Shown in pieces: positions 30,252 to 40,210 of a stretch of DNA of 46,244 bases. The position numbers were made by a program, and so were the translations under genes. Positions within the stretch are counted from its first letter, which is position 1; each line of letters begins with the position of its first letter. This DNA comes from Candidatus Anaerotignum merdipullorum (GTDB lineage: Bacteria; Bacillota; Clostridia; Lachnospirales; Anaerotignaceae), in the NCBI GenBank assembly GCA_019115165.1, contig DXEB01000037.1, forward strand, positions 1 to 46,244. Reading direction: 5' to 3'. The notes beneath the pieces are model-generated. The model was given only the letters and a program-made list of their open reading frames with translations, had not been told where the DNA came from and did no database searches.

Positions 30252-31247
30252 ATGAAAAAAATCAATCTTGCCGTCGTTGGCGCTACCGGTATGGTTGGCA
30301 GAACATTCTTGAAAGTCCTGGAAGAAAGACAACTTCCCATTGAAAATTTCTACGTCATGGCTTCCAGCCGTTCTGCCGGCTCCAAATTGACATTCAATGG
30401 CAAAGAATATACGGTAGAAGAATTAACAGAACACTCTTTTGACAAACCCATTGACATCGCACTGTTTTCCGCAGGCGGCGGCACCAGCGAGAAATTTGCC
30501 CCCATCGCGGCGGCGCACGGCTGTATTGTCATTGACAACAGCTCCCAGTGGCGGATGGACCCGGAGGTGCCGCTGGTTGTTCCAGAAGTCAATCCGGAAG
30601 ACATCGCGTGGCACAAAAACATTATTGCCAATCCCAACTGCTCCACCATACAGGCAATGGTTGCATTAAAACCGCTGGATGATAAATACAAAATCAAACG
30701 TGTGGTTTATTCCACTTATCAGGCAGTATCCGGCGCCGGTCTGGCAGGTTGGAAAGATTTGGAAAATGGGCTGAAAGGCGAAGCGCCGAAAAAATTCCCC
30801 CATCCCATCGCGAACAACTGTCTGCCGCACATTGATTCGTTCTTGGAAAACGGCTATACCAAAGAAGAAATGAAAATGGTAAACGAAACCAGAAAAATTC
30901 TGCATAACGATCATATGCGCGTTACCGCTACCACTGTACGCGTTCCTGTTTTCGACTGTCACAGCGAGTCCATCAATATTGAGTTTGAAAAACCCTTTGA
31001 AATGGAGGAATTGCTGGAAACATTGAAGCAGGCGCCCGGGGTGATCCTGCAGAATAATTCTGCGGAAAATGAATATCCTCTGGCTGTTGACGCTGCCGGT
31101 CGTGACGAAGTATTTGTCGGTCGGGTACGCCGGGATGAAAGCGTAGAAAGCGGTGTAAATCTGTGGGTTGTTGCTGACAACATCCGCAAAGGCGCCGCTA
31201 CCAATGCCGTTCAGATTGCAGAAGAAATTGTAAAACAGATGCAGTAA
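30252..31247 (+). CDS. asd: Aspartate-semialdehyde dehydrogenase
   Basis: A 331-residue cytoplasmic enzyme that reduces aspartyl phosphate to aspartate semialdehyde with NADPH, the branch point to lysine, threonine and methionine. It has the nucleotide motif VVGATGMVGRTFL at the start, the catalytic Cys130 in ANPNCSTIQ, and the conserved TYQAVSGAG. The start at 30252 lies after AAAGAGGG, downstream of the riboswitch; the open frame upstream crosses the riboswitch and is not used. It is the first gene of the operon with dapA 40 bases later. Confidence 0.96.
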   Translation: MKKINLAVVGATGMVGRTFLKVLEERQLPIENFYVMASSRSAGSKLTFNGKEYTVEELTEHSFDKPIDIALFSAGGGTSEKFAPIAAAHGCIVIDNSSQWRMDPEVPLVVPEVNPEDIAWHKNIIANPNCSTIQAMVALKPLDDKYKIKRVVYSTYQAVSGAGLAGWKDLENGLKGEAPKKFPHPIANNCLPHIDSFLENGYTKEEMKMVNETRKILHNDHMRVTATTVRVPVFDCHSESINIEFEKPFEMEELLETLKQAPGVILQNNSAENEYPLAVDAAGRDEVFVGRVRRDESVESGVNLWVVADNIRKGAATNAVQIAEEIVKQMQ

Positions 31248-31287
31248 ACAGTCTCAGTATTTTTTATGATAAAAAGGAGGTTATATT

Positions 31288-32172
31288 ATGTCTATTTTTA
31301 CAGGTGCAGGCGTTGCTTTGGTTACTCCCACCCACGCCGACGGAAGTGTGAATTTTGAAAAACTGAAAGAGCTGATTGAATTCCAGCTTGCCAATGATAC
31401 CGATGCGCTGATCATCTGCGGCACCACCGGGGAAGCATCTACGTTATCCGACGATGTACAGATCGAATGCGTACGCTACGCAAAGGAAGTTGCCAATGGT
31501 CGCGTTCCCGTGATCGCCGGCGCTGGTAGCAATGACACCCATCATTGCATCGAACTGGCACAGGGCTGTGAAAAAGCAGGTGCAGACGCCGTTTTGCTGG
31601 TGACCCCTTATTACAACAAAGCAACACAAAAGGGTCTGATTCTGCATTATACGGCAGTTGCAGAAAGCATTTCTATCCCGGTGATTCTGTATAATGTTCC
31701 GGGGCGTACCGGCTGCAACATCGCACCAAAAACCGTTTATGAACTGTCTAAAGTCAAAAACATTGTTGCCATCAAGGAAGCCAGCGGTAATTTCTCCCAG
31801 ATTGCGGAAATTGCAGCATTGTGCGGTCCTGACTTTGACATCTACAGCGGCAATGACGATCAGATTGTTCCGATGCTGGCTCTGGGTGCAAAAGGCGTCA
31901 TTTCTGTATTATCCAATGTAGCGCCCAAAAATACGCATGATATGGTAGCCAAATTTATGGAAGGCGATATCGCAGGCGCTGCAAAATTACAGTTGGACGC
32001 CATCGAATTGATCAACGCTTTATTCTGTGAAGTAAACCCGATTCCCGTAAAAGCCGCGTTGAATCTGATGGGTTACGATGTTGGTCCCTGCCGCCTGCCG
32101 TTGTGCGACATGGAAGAAAAGAATTTGGAAACACTGAAACAGGCAATGAAACATTACGGTCTGTTGGCATAA
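31288..32172 (+). CDS. dapA: 4-hydroxy-tetrahydrodipicolinate synthase
   Basis: A 294-residue TIM-barrel aldolase that joins pyruvate and aspartate semialdehyde. The Schiff-base lysine is Lys163 in AIKEASGN, with GTTGEAST (residues 45-52) and YNVPGRTG (from Tyr135) completing the active site. AAGGAGG precedes the ATG. In a spore-former the product also feeds dipicolinic acid, which links this operon with the neighbouring spore protein gene only functionally. Confidence 0.97.
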   Translation: MSIFTGAGVALVTPTHADGSVNFEKLKELIEFQLANDTDALIICGTTGEASTLSDDVQIECVRYAKEVANGRVPVIAGAGSNDTHHCIELAQGCEKAGADAVLLVTPYYNKATQKGLILHYTAVAESISIPVILYNVPGRTGCNIAPKTVYELSKVKNIVAIKEASGNFSQIAEIAALCGPDFDIYSGNDDQIVPMLALGAKGVISVLSNVAPKNTHDMVAKFMEGDIAGAAKLQLDAIELINALFCEVNPIPVKAALNLMGYDVGPCRLPLCDMEEKNLETLKQAMKHYGLLA

Positions 32173-32183
32173 CAAGAACCCAC

Positions 32184-32220
32184 GCGGCGAAAGAGCATTC
32201 TTTTTCGCCGCTGTTTTTTA
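32184..32220 (+). terminator. Intercistronic terminator between dapA and dapB
   Basis: GCGGCGAAA (32184-32192) and TTTCGCCGC (32203-32211) form a perfect 9-bp stem followed by TGTTTTTTA. It is directly followed by the dapB ribosome binding site, so dapB depends on read-through or another promoter. Confidence 0.85.
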
Positions 32221-32236
32221 GAGGAGGTTAACATTC

Positions 32237-32995
32237 ATGATTCACATCATTATGCATGGCTGCGGCGGAAAAATGGGTCGCGTCATTGGAGAATTGGTCA
32301 AAAATGATCCAGACTGTCAAATCGTAGCAGGGATTGATCCCACCATGCCTGACATGGATTTTCCGGTTTTTGCTTCTGCTGCTGCATGTACGGCAGAAGC
32401 AGACGTTATCATTGATTTTTCTACTGCCGCTGCCGTGCCTGCTTTATTGGAGTTCTCCAAAGAAAAGCAGATTCCGGTTGTCGTATGCACCACCGCCCTT
32501 TCTGCAGAAACATTGGAACAGCTGGAAGAAACGGCAAAGCACATCGCCGTTTTGAAATCTGCAAACATGTCCATCGGCGTGAATCTGCTGCTGGATCTGG
32601 TACAGCGCGCAGCACAGATTTTATACGATTCGAATTTCGACATCGAAATTGTGGAAAAACATCATAATCAAAAAATCGACGCGCCCAGCGGTACCGCCAT
32701 GGCATTGGCAGACGCCATCAATACAGCAATGGAGGAGCGCTTCCATTATGTGTATGACCGTTCTCAAAAAAGAGAAAAACGGGATCGTCAAGAAATTGGA
32801 CTGCATGCCATCCGTGGCGGGAATATCGTCGGCGAACACGACGTGATTTTTGCCGGACGGGATGAAGTGGTCACTCTCAGTCATCATGCATCCAGCCGGG
32901 AAGTATTCGCTGTCGGCGCACTGAAAGCAGCAAAATTCCTGGCAAAGCAGCCCGCCGGATTATATTCCATGAAAGAAGTTCTGGCGGAACCATAA
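32237..32995 (+). CDS. dapB: 4-hydroxy-tetrahydrodipicolinate reductase
   Basis: A 252-residue NAD(P)H enzyme in the diaminopimelate pathway. The Rossmann motif HGCGGKMGRVIG is at residues 7-18, and the catalytic segment EKHHNQKIDAPSGTA (His142, His143, Lys146) is intact. GAGGAGG precedes the ATG. It follows dapA by 64 bases with a strong hairpin in between, which should lower its expression relative to dapA. Confidence 0.97.
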   Translation: MIHIIMHGCGGKMGRVIGELVKNDPDCQIVAGIDPTMPDMDFPVFASAAACTAEADVIIDFSTAAAVPALLEFSKEKQIPVVVCTTALSAETLEQLEETAKHIAVLKSANMSIGVNLLLDLVQRAAQILYDSNFDIEIVEKHHNQKIDAPSGTAMALADAINTAMEERFHYVYDRSQKREKRDRQEIGLHAIRGGNIVGEHDVIFAGRDEVVTLSHHASSREVFAVGALKAAKFLAKQPAGLYSMKEVLAEP

Positions 32996-33074
32996 TTTGG
33001 ATGTCTCTGCAAAACCATCCCATGGACATGATCCTTAGGAATGACTTACAATATAAATGCTTGCAAAATAATAA

Positions 33075-33117
33075 ACAGGGAACCCACTCTTGTGTGATCA
33101 AGGAGTGGTTTCCCTGT
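33075..33117. terminator. Bidirectional terminator between dapB and the cobalamin gene
   Basis: ACAGGGAACCCACTC and GAGTGGTTTCCCTGT form a 15-bp stem with one mismatch between two convergent genes. T-runs are short on both sides. The rest of the 163-base gap shows nothing else. Confidence 0.7.
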
Positions 33118-33158
33118 TTGCTTGGACGCCAGTTCTGCTGCATCCAGAATATTTGGTT

Positions 33159-33659
33159 TTAGGAACACACATTGCCTGCTTTTTCCGGCACAATCTGATA
33201 AATACAGTCTGCTTTTTGTGCAATTCCATCCGTTAAGTGGTTTCCGGTTAGTATCATATCCATGGAATCCGACCGTTTGTCCAACATTTCCAATACTTCC
33301 GCTTCCGTCAAATATCCCTCTTCGATACATTCTAAAATCCCGTCCAACATCAGCATATCACACTCGCCGGTATCCAAGATTTTTTTTGCAAAATTAAACG
33401 CATTCCGGATCTCCGAAGAAATTTCCTTCCGCACCTCTTCTGTCATGTTTGTCTGTTCCCGGTACTTTTCAAAATGGAAGATCCGAAAATCCGGTTCCAG
33501 TTTCTCCAAAAATGCAATTTCCTTATGGTTATGATAGTCCATAAACTGAATCATCACAACGCGCAGGTCGTCTCCGAGCGCCCGAATTCCTCTGCCCAGC
33601 GAAACACTTGTTTTTCCTTTGCCCGCCCCATAATAAATTGCAATTTGTCCTTTTCTCAC
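33159..33659 (-). CDS. Corrinoid (cob(I)yrinic acid a,c-diamide) adenosyltransferase, CobA/BtuR family
   Basis: A 166-residue P-loop enzyme that attaches the adenosyl group to the cobalt of corrinoids. The family's modified P-loop is YYGAGKGKTSVS (Gly11 to Ser18), and the segments LMLDGILECIEEG and DMILTGNHLTDGI match the conserved D-(E/G)-x-L and LTGR-type positions. The family usually has DE and R where Gly and N stand here, a small divergence. The start is GTG at 33659, after AGGAG. It is 30 bases after the ssb-like gene and could be co-transcribed. No other B12 synthesis genes are nearby. Confidence 0.85.
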   Translation of the reverse strand: MRKGQIAIYYGAGKGKTSVSLGRGIRALGDDLRVVMIQFMDYHNHKEIAFLEKLEPDFRIFHFEKYREQTNMTEEVRKEISSEIRNAFNFAKKILDTGECDMLMLDGILECIEEGYLTEAEVLEMLDKRSDSMDMILTGNHLTDGIAQKADCIYQIVPEKAGNVCS

Positions 33660-33689
33660 ACTGCTTCACTCCTGTTGTTTGCGCCTGTA

Positions 33690-34367
33690 TCAAGCCTTTG
33701 TTTCTTCCTCTGTATTTGTTTTTGTCTCTGCACAATTTGCCGCTTCCGTATGCAATGCAATTTTCGATACGGAAACTTCATAGGCAACTCTTTCCTCCAC
33801 AGAATCTCCAACTTTTTTCTGGTATCCTCTGCTTTGGATGCGTCCTTGTATTCTCACGCAGGTTCCTACTTCCAACGAAGCCATATATCTCGCATTTCTT
33901 CCCCAAGTAATACAAGGAATATAATCCGATTTATTATATGCACGATTGACTGCAATCAATACATCCGAAATTTCTCTGCCAAAAGGTGTCTTGCGATATA
34001 TTGGCTTTTTGCAAATATAACCACACAGTATAATTTCATTTTCACTATGCAAATTCTCTTCTTGTATCACACGGATTTCTCTTGCAAAAACGGTTAACAC
34101 CAACCTGCTCTTGCTTTCGGTATAATTATTGTAACTGCGCAGCTGCCCATGCACCAAAAGCCGTGTACCTACCGAGATATCCAGATTTACCAAAAGGCGC
34201 TCCGATATGGTAATCGGCAAAATATCCGCATTTTCACTCAGCCGTTCTGAGGAAATCTTAAATAAATAAAACCCCTCTCCATAAACCTCATGACTAAAGA
34301 CTTTCTCCTCTACTACGGTACCAGTAATGACCACAGAGTTGTTTTCAGACAAGCTGTTCATTTGCAT
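33690..34367 (-). CDS. Single-stranded DNA-binding protein with two OB domains
   Basis: A 225-residue protein with two tandem OB folds. The C-terminal one (about residues 107-200) is clearly SSB-like: LCGYICKKPIYRKTPFGREI and LIAVNRAYNKSDYIPCITWG match the SSB consensus GxxxxxPxxRxTPxG and AVNR. The N-terminal OB (residues 9-95) is more divergent and would be SSB-derived. It lacks the acidic DDDIPF-type tip of SSB and ends in a Thr/Glu-rich tail. It is probably a clostridial second SSB-like protein rather than the main SSB. Starts at 34367 or 34361 are both possible. Confidence 0.8.
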   Translation of the reverse strand: MQMNSLSENNSVVITGTVVEEKVFSHEVYGEGFYLFKISSERLSENADILPITISERLLVNLDISVGTRLLVHGQLRSYNNYTESKSRLVLTVFAREIRVIQEENLHSENEIILCGYICKKPIYRKTPFGREISDVLIAVNRAYNKSDYIPCITWGRNARYMASLEVGTCVRIQGRIQSRGYQKKVGDSVEERVAYEVSVSKIALHTEAANCAETKTNTEEETKA

Positions 34368-34554
34368 CTTTCTCCCCTTTTCTGTGCCGTTATGCGGCTT
34401 TTTCCACCACGGCATCTGCTTCTTTCTGTATCATAACTCTATGCTGCAATCAGCCGCTTTAGAATCAAGAAAAAAGCACTGTTTGTTCCAATCTATAATC
34501 TCTGCTCCGCTGCAATAAAGATTCTCTTCTTTATTGACAACCCTCTGTCTGCTC

Positions 34555-34866
34555 TCATGCCTGTCCATCGGCGATATTTTTCCCACTGCGGAAAATAAAG
34601 CCGATCTTTACACAGTCAATGGCTACTACCATTGTATATTCCTTTGTTTGAAAAATCATTGGCTCGCCGCCTTTTTTCACCACTACGGCATCCACTTTTT
34701 TTCCTTCTTTTGTCCAATAGGAAAGGAAATAAAAATCCTCTTCATTTTTTACTGCCCATTCCAAATCCAACAGCGGTTTCAGGAAAAAATCTCCATCACA
34801 GCCGAAATAATCCGACACGCGCTTTCTGGACTGTTCATAATCCAAAACGGGTTCTTTTCTCGCCAT
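34555..34866 (-). CDS. Hypothetical protein, 103 residues
   Basis: A soluble, acidic and lysine-rich protein of 103 residues with no membrane segment or signal peptide. I do not recognise a family. Residues such as DYEQSRKRVSDYFGCDGDFF and the GKKVDAVVVKKGGEPMIFQT strand-like stretch look like an ordered alpha/beta domain. GGAGGAA precedes the ATG at 34866 and two good promoter candidates lie upstream, so it is likely a real gene. It lies between uvrA and the ssb-like gene on the same strand; a DNA-repair link would be guesswork. Confidence 0.7.
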   Translation of the reverse strand: MARKEPVLDYEQSRKRVSDYFGCDGDFFLKPLLDLEWAVKNEEDFYFLSYWTKEGKKVDAVVVKKGGEPMIFQTKEYTMVVAIDCVKIGFIFRSGKNIADGQA

Positions 34867-34903
34867 ACCGTTCCTCCGCAATTTTACTAAACGATCTGTT
34901 TCT

Positions 34904-34986
34904 ATGGTACTGTTATCTAACAGCTTTGTCAATAACAACCGATTTTTCCTCTTGTACCATTATAATGAAAAATCTTGAATTTGCAA
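34904..34986 (-). promoter_or_regulatory. Two promoter candidates before the 103-residue gene
   Basis: On the minus strand one has TTGACA (34932-34927), 17 bases and TACCAT (34909-34904). The other has TTGCAA (34986-34981), 16 bases and TATAAT (34964-34959). Either could drive the hypothetical gene and the genes that follow. Confidence 0.6.
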
Positions 34987-35072
34987 CGAAAAACTGTTTT
35001 CCCGCCTAAAAAAATTTTTTGACTGGCTGTAAAAACAACAAAGCGCCAACGGGTATCTTTTGCTTCCTTTCC

Positions 35073-37904
35073 TTATTTTTCCAATATTGGTTTCAAATAG
35101 TTCCCCGTATAGGATTCCGGCACCGCACACACCTGTTCCGGCGTACCGCATGTGACGACGGTTCCGCCGCCGTTTCCGCCTTCCGGTCCCAGATCAATGA
35201 TATAATCCGCGGTCTTGATAACATCCAGATTATGCTCAATCACCACCACCGTATTACCACCTTCTGCCAGCCGCTGTAAAATATGCACCAGCTTGTGCAC
35301 ATCCGCCATATGCAATCCCGTCGTCGGCTCATCCAAAATATACATCGTACGCCCGGTACTTTTCTTGCTCAATTCCGTCGCCAGCTTCACTCGCTGCGCT
35401 TCACCGCCGGACAATGTGGTGGAGGACTGTCCCAGCTGTACATAGGACAGACCCACATCATAGAGCGTTTGCAGTTTTGCTTTGATTCTGGGGATATTTT
35501 CGAAAAAATCCAACGCCTCTTCCACGGTCATCTCCAGCACATCCGAAATGGTTTTCCCTTTGTAGCGCACCTCCAGTGTTTCCCGGTTATACCGCTTTCC
35601 GTGGCACACTTCGCATGGCACATACAGATCCGGAAGAAAATGCATTTCAATTTTAATCATGCCGTCGCCGGCGCACGCTTCGCATCTGCCGCCCTTGACA
35701 TTGAAACTGAACCTTCCTTTTTGATACCCGCGCATTTTTGCCTCTGTCGTCTGCGCAAACACATCGCGGATCATATCAAACACGCCAGTATAGGTCGCCG
35801 GATTGCTCCTGGGTGTCCTGCCAATTGGCGACTGGTCAATATTGATCACCTTATCCAGCTTTTCCTGCCCCGTCATATCTATATGTGCGCCGGGACGAAT
35901 CTTTGCACGATTCAGATCCCGCGCCAACCGCTTATATAATATTTCGTTGACCAGGGAACTCTTTCCGGAACCGCTGACACCGGTCACGCAGGTAAAGACG
36001 CCCAGCGGAATATCCACATCTATCTTTTGCAGATTATTTTCCTGCGCGCCGATGATGTGCACCACCTCATCCGGATGAACCTGCCTTCTGGTCTTGGGAA
36101 TTTCAATTTTTTTCCTGCCGCTGAGATAATCCCCGGTCACCGAAGCTTCGCAGCGCTTAATCTGCTCCACATCACCCGTACAAATGATGTTCCCGCCTTC
36201 TTTGCCGGCGCCCGGTCCGACATCTACAATATAATCCGCTGCATACATGGTGTCTTCATCATGCTCTACCACAATCAAAGAGTTTCCAATATCCCGCAGG
36301 TGCTGCAATGTCCTGAGCAGTTTGTCATTGTCTCTTTGATGCAGCCCGATGCTTGGTTCATCCAAAATATAAACAACGCCTACCAGACCGGAGCCGATTT
36401 GCGTCGCCAAGCGAATCCGTTGTGCTTCCCCGCCGGATAATGTCCCTGCCGCACGGGATAAGGTCAGATAATCCAGTCCCACATCCACCAAGAATCCAAT
36501 CCTGGCTTGAATTTCTTTCAGAATCCGCTCTGCGATCATGGCTTCCCTGCCCGTCAGCTGCAACGCAGCGAAGAATGTTTGGATATCTGCCACAGACATC
36601 TCTGTCACTTCCGAAATATTTTTCCCGCCTATCGTAATGGCAAGCACTTCTGGACGCAGCCGCTTTCCATGGCAGGCGGGGCATTCAATATTTGTCATAA
36701 ATTCTTCATATTCGCCGCGCATGCTTTCCGACGTTTCCTGATACCGTCTTTGCAGATTGGGAATCACCCCTTCAAAGGCGTAGTCATACGAACCGATCCC
36801 ACGCTGGTTGCGATACGTAATCCGCAATTTTTTGCCGCCGGTACCATAAAAAATAATATGTTTGATTTCTTCCGGCAATTCCCGGAAAGGCTTATCCAAA
36901 GAAAACTGATATTCCTGTGCCAATGCATCAAACAATACGCGGCTCATGCTCTCCCGGTTGGAAATCGAATTGTATCCAATCGCCGTAATGGCGCCCCCTG
37001 CGATCGACAGCGCATCATTCGGCACAATGAGCTGCTCGTCAAATTTCATTTGCATTCCCAGACCCGTACAGGTGGGGCATGCGCCGCTGGGGTTGTTAAA
37101 CGAGAATACCCTGGGCTCTATTTCCATAAAATCGATCCCGCAATCCGGACAGGAAAAATTCTGACTGAACAGCATCTCGTCTTCCCCTTGGTTGATATCT
37201 ACAACCAGCAATCCGCCGGAAAGGGCGCAGACCGTTTCAATGGATTCTGTCAGGCGTTTCTGTATACCATCCTTGACCACCAGACGGTCTACCATGATTT
37301 CGATGGTGTGTTTCTTGTTTTTTTCCAATCGGATCTCTTCCGATAAGTCATACAAGATGCCGTCGATCCGTACCCGTACATACCCGCTTTTTCTGGCGTC
37401 CTCCAGCAATTTGACATGTTCTCCCTTTCTTGCGCGCACCACCGGCGCCAGCAGCTGTATTTTTGTCCGCTCCGGTAATTCCAAAATACGGTCCACAATC
37501 TGGTCGATGGTCTGTTTTTTGATTTCCTTGCCGCATTTCGGGCAATGGGGAATGCCGATTCTTGCATACAGCAGACGCAGATAGTCATAAATCTCCGTTA
37601 CCGTTCCCACCGTAGAACGCGGATTATGACTGGTGGTTTTTTGGTCGATGGAAATCGCCGGAGAAAGCCCGTCGATTTGGTCTACATCCGGTTTTTCCAT
37701 CTGTCCCAAAAACTGTCTGGCATAGGAAGACAGCGACTCTACATATCTCCGCTGTCCTTCTGCATACAACGTATCAAACGCCAGCGAACTTTTTCCGGAG
37801 CCGCTGACACCGGTAAAGACGACCAGCTGATCTCTTGGTATGGTTAAATCAATATTCTTCAGGTTATGCTCTCTGGCGCCCCGTATCACAATTTCATTCT
37901 TCAT
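35073..37904 (-). CDS. uvrA: Excinuclease ABC subunit A
   Basis: A 943-residue damage-recognition ATPase for nucleotide excision repair. It has two ABC-type ATPase halves: Walker A motifs [14 protein letters not shown] and [15 protein letters not shown], with signatures [13 protein letters not shown] and [13 protein letters not shown]. Zinc-binding CxxC pairs (CPKCGK, CPDCG, CPTC and CEACAG with CEVCHG) are at the usual places. It is full length. The start at 37904 follows AAGGAG. It lies 86 bases after uvrB, with which it acts. Confidence 0.98.
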   Translation of the reverse strand: MKNEIVIRGAREHNLKNIDLTIPRDQLVVFTGVSGSGKSSLAFDTLYAEGQRRYVESLSSYARQFLGQMEKPDVDQIDGLSPAISIDQKTTSHNPRSTVGTVTEIYDYLRLLYARIGIPHCPKCGKEIKKQTIDQIVDRILELPERTKIQLLAPVVRARKGEHVKLLEDARKSGYVRVRIDGILYDLSEEIRLEKNKKHTIEIMVDRLVVKDGIQKRLTESIETVCALSGGLLVVDINQGEDEMLFSQNFSCPDCGIDFMEIEPRVFSFNNPSGACPTCTGLGMQMKFDEQLIVPNDALSIAGGAITAIGYNSISNRESMSRVLFDALAQEYQFSLDKPFRELPEEIKHIIFYGTGGKKLRITYRNQRGIGSYDYAFEGVIPNLQRRYQETSESMRGEYEEFMTNIECPACHGKRLRPEVLAITIGGKNISEVTEMSVADIQTFFAALQLTGREAMIAERILKEIQARIGFLVDVGLDYLTLSRAAGTLSGGEAQRIRLATQIGSGLVGVVYILDEPSIGLHQRDNDKLLRTLQHLRDIGNSLIVVEHDEDTMYAADYIVDVGPGAGKEGGNIICTGDVEQIKRCEASVTGDYLSGRKKIEIPKTRRQVHPDEVVHIIGAQENNLQKIDVDIPLGVFTCVTGVSGSGKSSLVNEILYKRLARDLNRAKIRPGAHIDMTGQEKLDKVINIDQSPIGRTPRSNPATYTGVFDMIRDVFAQTTEAKMRGYQKGRFSFNVKGGRCEACAGDGMIKIEMHFLPDLYVPCEVCHGKRYNRETLEVRYKGKTISDVLEMTVEEALDFFENIPRIKAKLQTLYDVGLSYVQLGQSSTTLSGGEAQRVKLATELSKKSTGRTMYILDEPTTGLHMADVHKLVHILQRLAEGGNTVVVIEHNLDVIKTADYIIDLGPEGGNGGGTVVTCGTPEQVCAVPESYTGNYLKPILEK

Positions 37905-37990
37905 GGTTTCTCCTTTTCCGTCTACCCATCGCGCTGCCGCCAGTTCCCATCCGGCAGCCCTGTCCACGGCTTCTTTGTGCCATCCTGTCT

Positions 37991-39976
37991 TTATTGCAGC
38001 GTCAATGGTTTTAATTCCAATATTTTATCCCGCAGCTCTGCCGCCCGTTCAAACTGCAGCTCTGCCGCCGCCTGTTTCATCTCTTTTTCCAGCTTTTGTA
38101 TCCATTTTTGCAATTCTTTGACACTCATGGACTCCGGATCTTTGTCTAATCCAAATTTCTGTTTTTCCGTCGCAGCCTTTGAAATCTGAATGACCTCATG
38201 CACTTTTTTCACAATGGTCCGCGGGATAATCCCATGTTCCTCATTATACGCCTGCTGTATGCCTCTGCGGCGGTTGGTTTCTTCGATCGCCTTCTGCATA
38301 CTTTCTGTCATCACATCTGCATACAGGATCACGCGACCTTCTGCGTTGCGCGCCGCACGTCCAATCGTCTGAATCAAAGATGTTTCTGACCGCAGGAACC
38401 CTTCTTTATCCGCATCCAAAATGGCCACCAGACTCACCTCCGGGATATCCAGACCCTCCCGCAGCAAATTGATCCCGATCAATACGTCAAACACATTCAT
38501 CCGCAGGTCCCGGATGATTTCCAGCCGCTCCAGCGTATCAATATCCGAATGCAGATACCGCACACGCACGCCGGCTTCCCGCATATAATCCGTTAAACGC
38601 TCCGCCATCTTTTTGGTCAGCGTCGTCACCAGCACCTTCTGCCCTTTTTCCGTAGTACGTCTGACTTCATTGAGCAAATCGTCCATCTGTCCGGCTATGG
38701 GACGCACAGAAACTTCCGGATCCAACAATCCAGTCGGGCGCAGGATCTGCTCCACCGTCTGCTGCGCATGTGCATTCTCATACACCGACGGCGTTGCAGA
38801 TACAAACAGGATTTGGTGCAGCTTCTCTTCAAATTCTGTAAACTTCAGCGGACGGTTGTCCAGCGCCGAGGGCAGCCGGAACCCAAATTCCACCAGCGTA
38901 GACTTGCGGGAACGGTCTCCTTCATACATCCCGCGAATCTGCGGAATCGAAACATGGGATTCATCCGCAATCACCAGGTAATCCTCCGGAAAGAAATCCA
39001 TCAGCGTAAACGGCGTGCTGCCTGCTTCCCGCAGGGATAAATGCCTGGAATAGTTTTCAATTCCCGTACAAAAGCCCATTTCCTTGAGCATTTCAATGTC
39101 GTAATTGGTTCTCTGCTCCAAACGCTGCGCTTCCAGCAATTTATCCTCCCGCCGCAGTTCTGCCAGTCTCTCCTCCAGCTCCGCTTCGATCCGCGCGATG
39201 GCTTTTTGTAATTTGTCCGACGCCGTCACATAATGGGACGCCGGGAAAATGGAAATGTGATCCCGGGTACCAATGATTTCACCGGTTACCACATCAATCT
39301 CAGTGATCCGTTCAATTTCATCTCCAAAAAATTCTACCCGCACCGCATATTTCGCGGAAGCAACCGGGAAAATCTCCACCACATCTCCCCGTACCCGAAA
39401 GGTACCGCGCTCAAAATTGATGTCATTGCGATCATATTGCATTTCAATCAAACTGCGCAGGACTTCATCCCGGTCTTTTTCCATGCCCGGACGCAGGGAA
39501 AGCATCATGCCATAGTATTCTTCCGGATCGCCCAAACCGTAAATACAGGATACACTGGCTACCACAATCACATCCTGCCGCTCTACCAATGCCGCCGTTG
39601 CAGAATGCCGCAGCTTGTCGATCTCATCATTGACAGAAGAATCCTTTTCGATATAGGTATCTGTGCTGGGCACGTACGCTTCCGGTTGATAGTAATCATA
39701 ATAAGAAACGAAATACTCCACCGCATTTTCGGGGAACAGCTCCTTAAACTCGCTGTACAGCTGTGCGGCAAGGGTTTTGTTGTGAGCAATAACCAGTGTA
39801 GGCTTCTGCAGCTTCTCTATGATATGCGCCATCGTAAAGGTCTTTCCCGAGCCTGTCACGCCCTTTAACGTCTGGAATTTCAAGCCTTTTTGGAAGCCGT
39901 CGGCGATCTTTTCGATTGCCTGTGGCTGGTCGCCAGTAGGCTGAAATTTTGAATGTATTTTAAATGGTTTGTCCAT
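37991..39976 (-). CDS. uvrB: Excinuclease ABC subunit B
   Basis: A 661-residue helicase-fold protein that receives damaged DNA from UvrA and recruits UvrC. Walker A is [13 protein letters not shown], with the [15 protein letters not shown] beta-hairpin that clamps DNA, helicase motifs such as DESHVSIPQ and GLDIPEV, and the C-terminal UVR motif ([20 protein letters not shown]) for UvrC. GGAGGTG precedes the ATG at 39976. No LexA-type box was recognised upstream. The integrative element begins within about 230 bases upstream. Confidence 0.98.
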   Translation of the reverse strand: MDKPFKIHSKFQPTGDQPQAIEKIADGFQKGLKFQTLKGVTGSGKTFTMAHIIEKLQKPTLVIAHNKTLAAQLYSEFKELFPENAVEYFVSYYDYYQPEAYVPSTDTYIEKDSSVNDEIDKLRHSATAALVERQDVIVVASVSCIYGLGDPEEYYGMMLSLRPGMEKDRDEVLRSLIEMQYDRNDINFERGTFRVRGDVVEIFPVASAKYAVRVEFFGDEIERITEIDVVTGEIIGTRDHISIFPASHYVTASDKLQKAIARIEAELEERLAELRREDKLLEAQRLEQRTNYDIEMLKEMGFCTGIENYSRHLSLREAGSTPFTLMDFFPEDYLVIADESHVSIPQIRGMYEGDRSRKSTLVEFGFRLPSALDNRPLKFTEFEEKLHQILFVSATPSVYENAHAQQTVEQILRPTGLLDPEVSVRPIAGQMDDLLNEVRRTTEKGQKVLVTTLTKKMAERLTDYMREAGVRVRYLHSDIDTLERLEIIRDLRMNVFDVLIGINLLREGLDIPEVSLVAILDADKEGFLRSETSLIQTIGRAARNAEGRVILYADVMTESMQKAIEETNRRRGIQQAYNEEHGIIPRTIVKKVHEVIQISKAATEKQKFGLDKDPESMSVKELQKWIQKLEKEMKQAAAELQFERAAELRDKILELKPLTLQ

Positions 39977-40023
39977 GATACACCTCCGTTCGCACAAAGT
40001 GAAGTGATTACAGTCAGCCCATC

Positions 40024-40074
40024 ATTCGTAAAGGCAGATATTCCGTTTTTGCCCAAAAAAGCCCTTTTACGAAT
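40024..40074. repeat. Inverted repeat at the uvrB/mobile-element junction
   Basis: ATTCGTAAA with GGC (40024-40035) and GCCC with TTTTACGAAT (40061-40074) form a 9-bp perfect stem extended by GC pairs. It lies between the uvrB start and the first integrase, near where the base composition changes, and could be a leader hairpin or part of an attachment region. The 39977-40210 gap also has a TTGAAT-17-TCTAAT promoter candidate near 40115-40145 (minus). Confidence 0.4.
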
Positions 40075-40210
40075 TTTGGTCACTAAAATCAAAATTTTAA
40101 AACAGAATAACATTAAATAGCATTAGATATCATCACATATAATTATTCAAAAAACAAGCTACTAAGAAGTATATCACAGTTAAATACTAAAGTATAGGGG
40201 AACACAAAAA

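Noticed and set aside
36507-37346. 279-codon open frame antisense to uvrA
   Set aside because: Shadow of uvrA with Cys/His-rich nonsense composition and no ribosome site.
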